A program made the position numbers and the translations under genes. Shown here piece by piece: positions 5,628 through 6,412 of a stretch of DNA of 6,412 nt. The stretch lies in contig JAITGW010000045.1 in assembly GCA_031280325.1 (NCBI GenBank), positions 1 through 6,412 of the forward strand, read 5' to 3'. Every line of letters begins with the position of its first letter. The stretch's first letter is position 1. The stretch comes from Oscillospiraceae bacterium. Its GTDB lineage: Bacteria > Bacillota > Clostridia > Oscillospirales > Oscillospiraceae. The notes below the pieces were generated by a model. The model ran no database searches. It was given only the letters and a program-made list of their open reading frames with translations, and had not been told where the DNA came from.

Positions 5628-6060
5628 TTTTACCCTCCTTCGAAGCAGTACTCTCCGGCGCGTCCGTAATAAAACACACGCAAAACAGCTCCGCCGCGCG
5701 CTCCATCCGTCCTGTTATGTAGAGGTGTCCGAACAGGCACTCAAGCCCTGTCGCGGCGTGATAATCACCTGTGTCGGCGTGCTTTCGCACAGATCCGACA
5801 CGGGCGTTGCGGCCGCGCCTGAACGCTTCTCCCTCCTCCTCGGAAAGAAGCGGAAGCGCAAGTCTCGCCGCCGCCGCCTGAGCCGCCGCGGACACCATCG
5901 CCACGCTTTCACGGTGCGCCTTGTCCACTTTGGCGCGCCCCCGCTCAAGCACGCGAGTCCGCACAAAAAGCTCCAGCACGGCATCGCCAATATGCGCCAG
6001 CACAAGCGGATTTATCAGCTGCGCCTCGCGCAGGGTTTTAATTTGTCTTGGAAAATCCAT
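5617..6060 (-). CDS. mrnC: Mini-ribonuclease III
   Basis: Double-strand-specific ribonuclease with the RNase III catalytic fold but no dsRNA-binding domain. In Bacillus it matures the ends of 23S rRNA in 50S precursors, acting as a dimer. The 147-residue product has the family signatures: NPLVLAHIGDAVLELFVR with catalytic D26 and E30, the VSAAAQAAAARL stretch, LSEEEGEAFRRGRNAR, then ADTGDYHAATGLECLFGHLY with E107 as the second acidic site. A short tail of about 17 residues follows the domain. The ATG at 6060 has AAGGAG 4 bases upstream and lies inside the last codons of the YihY-type gene (23-base overlap). The gene's own end overlaps rqcH by 11 bases. In many Firmicutes mrnC sits beside cysS; here it is between a membrane protein and rqcH. 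The identification is secure from the motifs. Confidence 0.94.
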   Translation of the reverse strand: MDFPRQIKTLREAQLINPLVLAHIGDAVLELFVRTRVLERGRAKVDKAHRESVAMVSAAAQAAAARLALPLLSEEEGEAFRRGRNARVGSVRKHADTGDYHAATGLECLFGHLYITGRMERAAELFCVCFITDAPESTASKEGKNGD

Positions 6061-6412
6061 TTTTCTCCTTTGCCCGAATCAGGCTTATATTGAATACGTT
6101 GCCCGTAACTATTATCACGCAGCACATGTATATCCACGTCATGAGTATGATAACCGACGCAAGCGAGCCGTAAACCATCGCGTATTTCGCCGATTCCGAG
6201 ATCATCCGCGAGAAAACGGCGGACACGCCGACCAGCGCGGACGCGGCAAGAAGCGCGCCCGGAAGTCTGTCCCGCTTGCGCGTCGCTTTTGGCGCGGAGA
6301 GGATGTATAAGCCGTATATGACTGTGAACATCATCAGAAACAGCAGAATAAATCTCGCGTGACGCCATATGTCCGTGATGTTGCCAACACGGAATTCACG
6401 CTCTAAAAGCTT
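6038..6412 (-). CDS. YihY/BrkB-type (UPF0761) membrane protein, C-terminal part
   Basis: The last 124 residues of an integral membrane protein whose N-terminal part lies beyond the right edge. Three hydrophobic stretches are visible: about 19-36 (FILLFLMMFTVIYGLYIL), about 51-66 (GALLAASALVGVSAVF) and about 79-105 (VYGSLASVIILMTWIYMCC onward). The YGSLASVIILMTWIY stretch ending in GNVFN matches the C-terminal signature of the YihY/BrkB family (family form roughly YGSLgaviiLllWlY...GAelN), and RLPGAL before the middle span also fits. Family function is not settled; older names such as ribonuclease BN are known to be wrong for this protein. The usual acidic residue in the GAE(L/I)N motif is changed here (TGNVFN). 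It is the first visible gene of the leftward operon and overlaps mrnC by 23 bases. Confidence 0.85.
   Translation of the reverse strand, partial: KLLEREFRVGNITDIWRHARFILLFLMMFTVIYGLYILSAPKATRKRDRLPGALLAASALVGVSAVFSRMISESAKYAMVYGSLASVIILMTWIYMCCVIIVTGNVFNISLIRAKEKNGFSKTN

Noticed and set aside
6407..6412. Window ends exactly on AAGCTT, a HindIII site
   Set aside because: It could mark a cloned-insert end, but the left end shows no matching site and a single six-base match at an edge can be chance.

Overview
The window reads as a stretch of chromosome from a moderately GC-rich member of the Firmicutes/Bacillota, most likely a Clostridia-type anaerobe. The reasons are an ECF sigma factor paired with a zf-HC2 anti-sigma factor of clostridial style, a G5-M23 peptidase, Mini-ribonuclease III (mrnC), RqcH (the bacterial NFACT protein), strong AAGGAG ribosome binding sites, and SigA-type promoters in an AT-rich spacer. 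Codon third positions are GC-rich and coding density is high. No tRNA, rRNA, insertion sequence, phage gene or CRISPR array is visible. I see no obvious new multi-gene system; most of the content is envelope, RNA and DNA housekeeping, and the more interesting signals are regulatory.

Layout. Positions 1-770 (minus strand) hold a two-gene stress-signalling unit: an ECF sigma factor followed by its membrane anti-sigma factor, which overlaps it by 8 bases and runs off the left edge. A good ECF-type promoter (TGTAAC-N16-CGTC) lies just upstream, suggesting autoregulation. An intrinsic terminator at 822-848 separates this unit from the next gene. Positions 865-2142 (minus) hold a membrane-anchored G5/M23 peptidoglycan endopeptidase. 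The AT-rich spacer 2143-2356 carries two divergent SigA promoters and a perfect WalR-type direct repeat; the rightward promoter serves a GT32 glycosyltransferase (2357-3145, plus). Next comes endonuclease III, nth (3269-3925, plus), with its own TATAAT promoter and a hairpin-bearing leader.

Positions 3897-6412 (minus) hold a tightly overlapping operon: a YihY/BrkB-type membrane protein (truncated at the right edge), mrnC and rqcH. Each start lies inside the end of the preceding gene. The operon converges on nth with a 29-base overlap. The only clear leftward terminator downstream of rqcH lies beyond nth, in the nth leader, which predicts an antisense transcript across nth.

How the genes may work together: the sigma/anti-sigma pair, the M23 endopeptidase with its WalR-like box and the GT32 transferase all concern sensing and remodelling of the cell envelope. 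mrnC (23S rRNA maturation) and rqcH (rescue of stalled 50S-nascent chain complexes) both act on the large ribosomal subunit. nth is a stand-alone base-excision repair gene.
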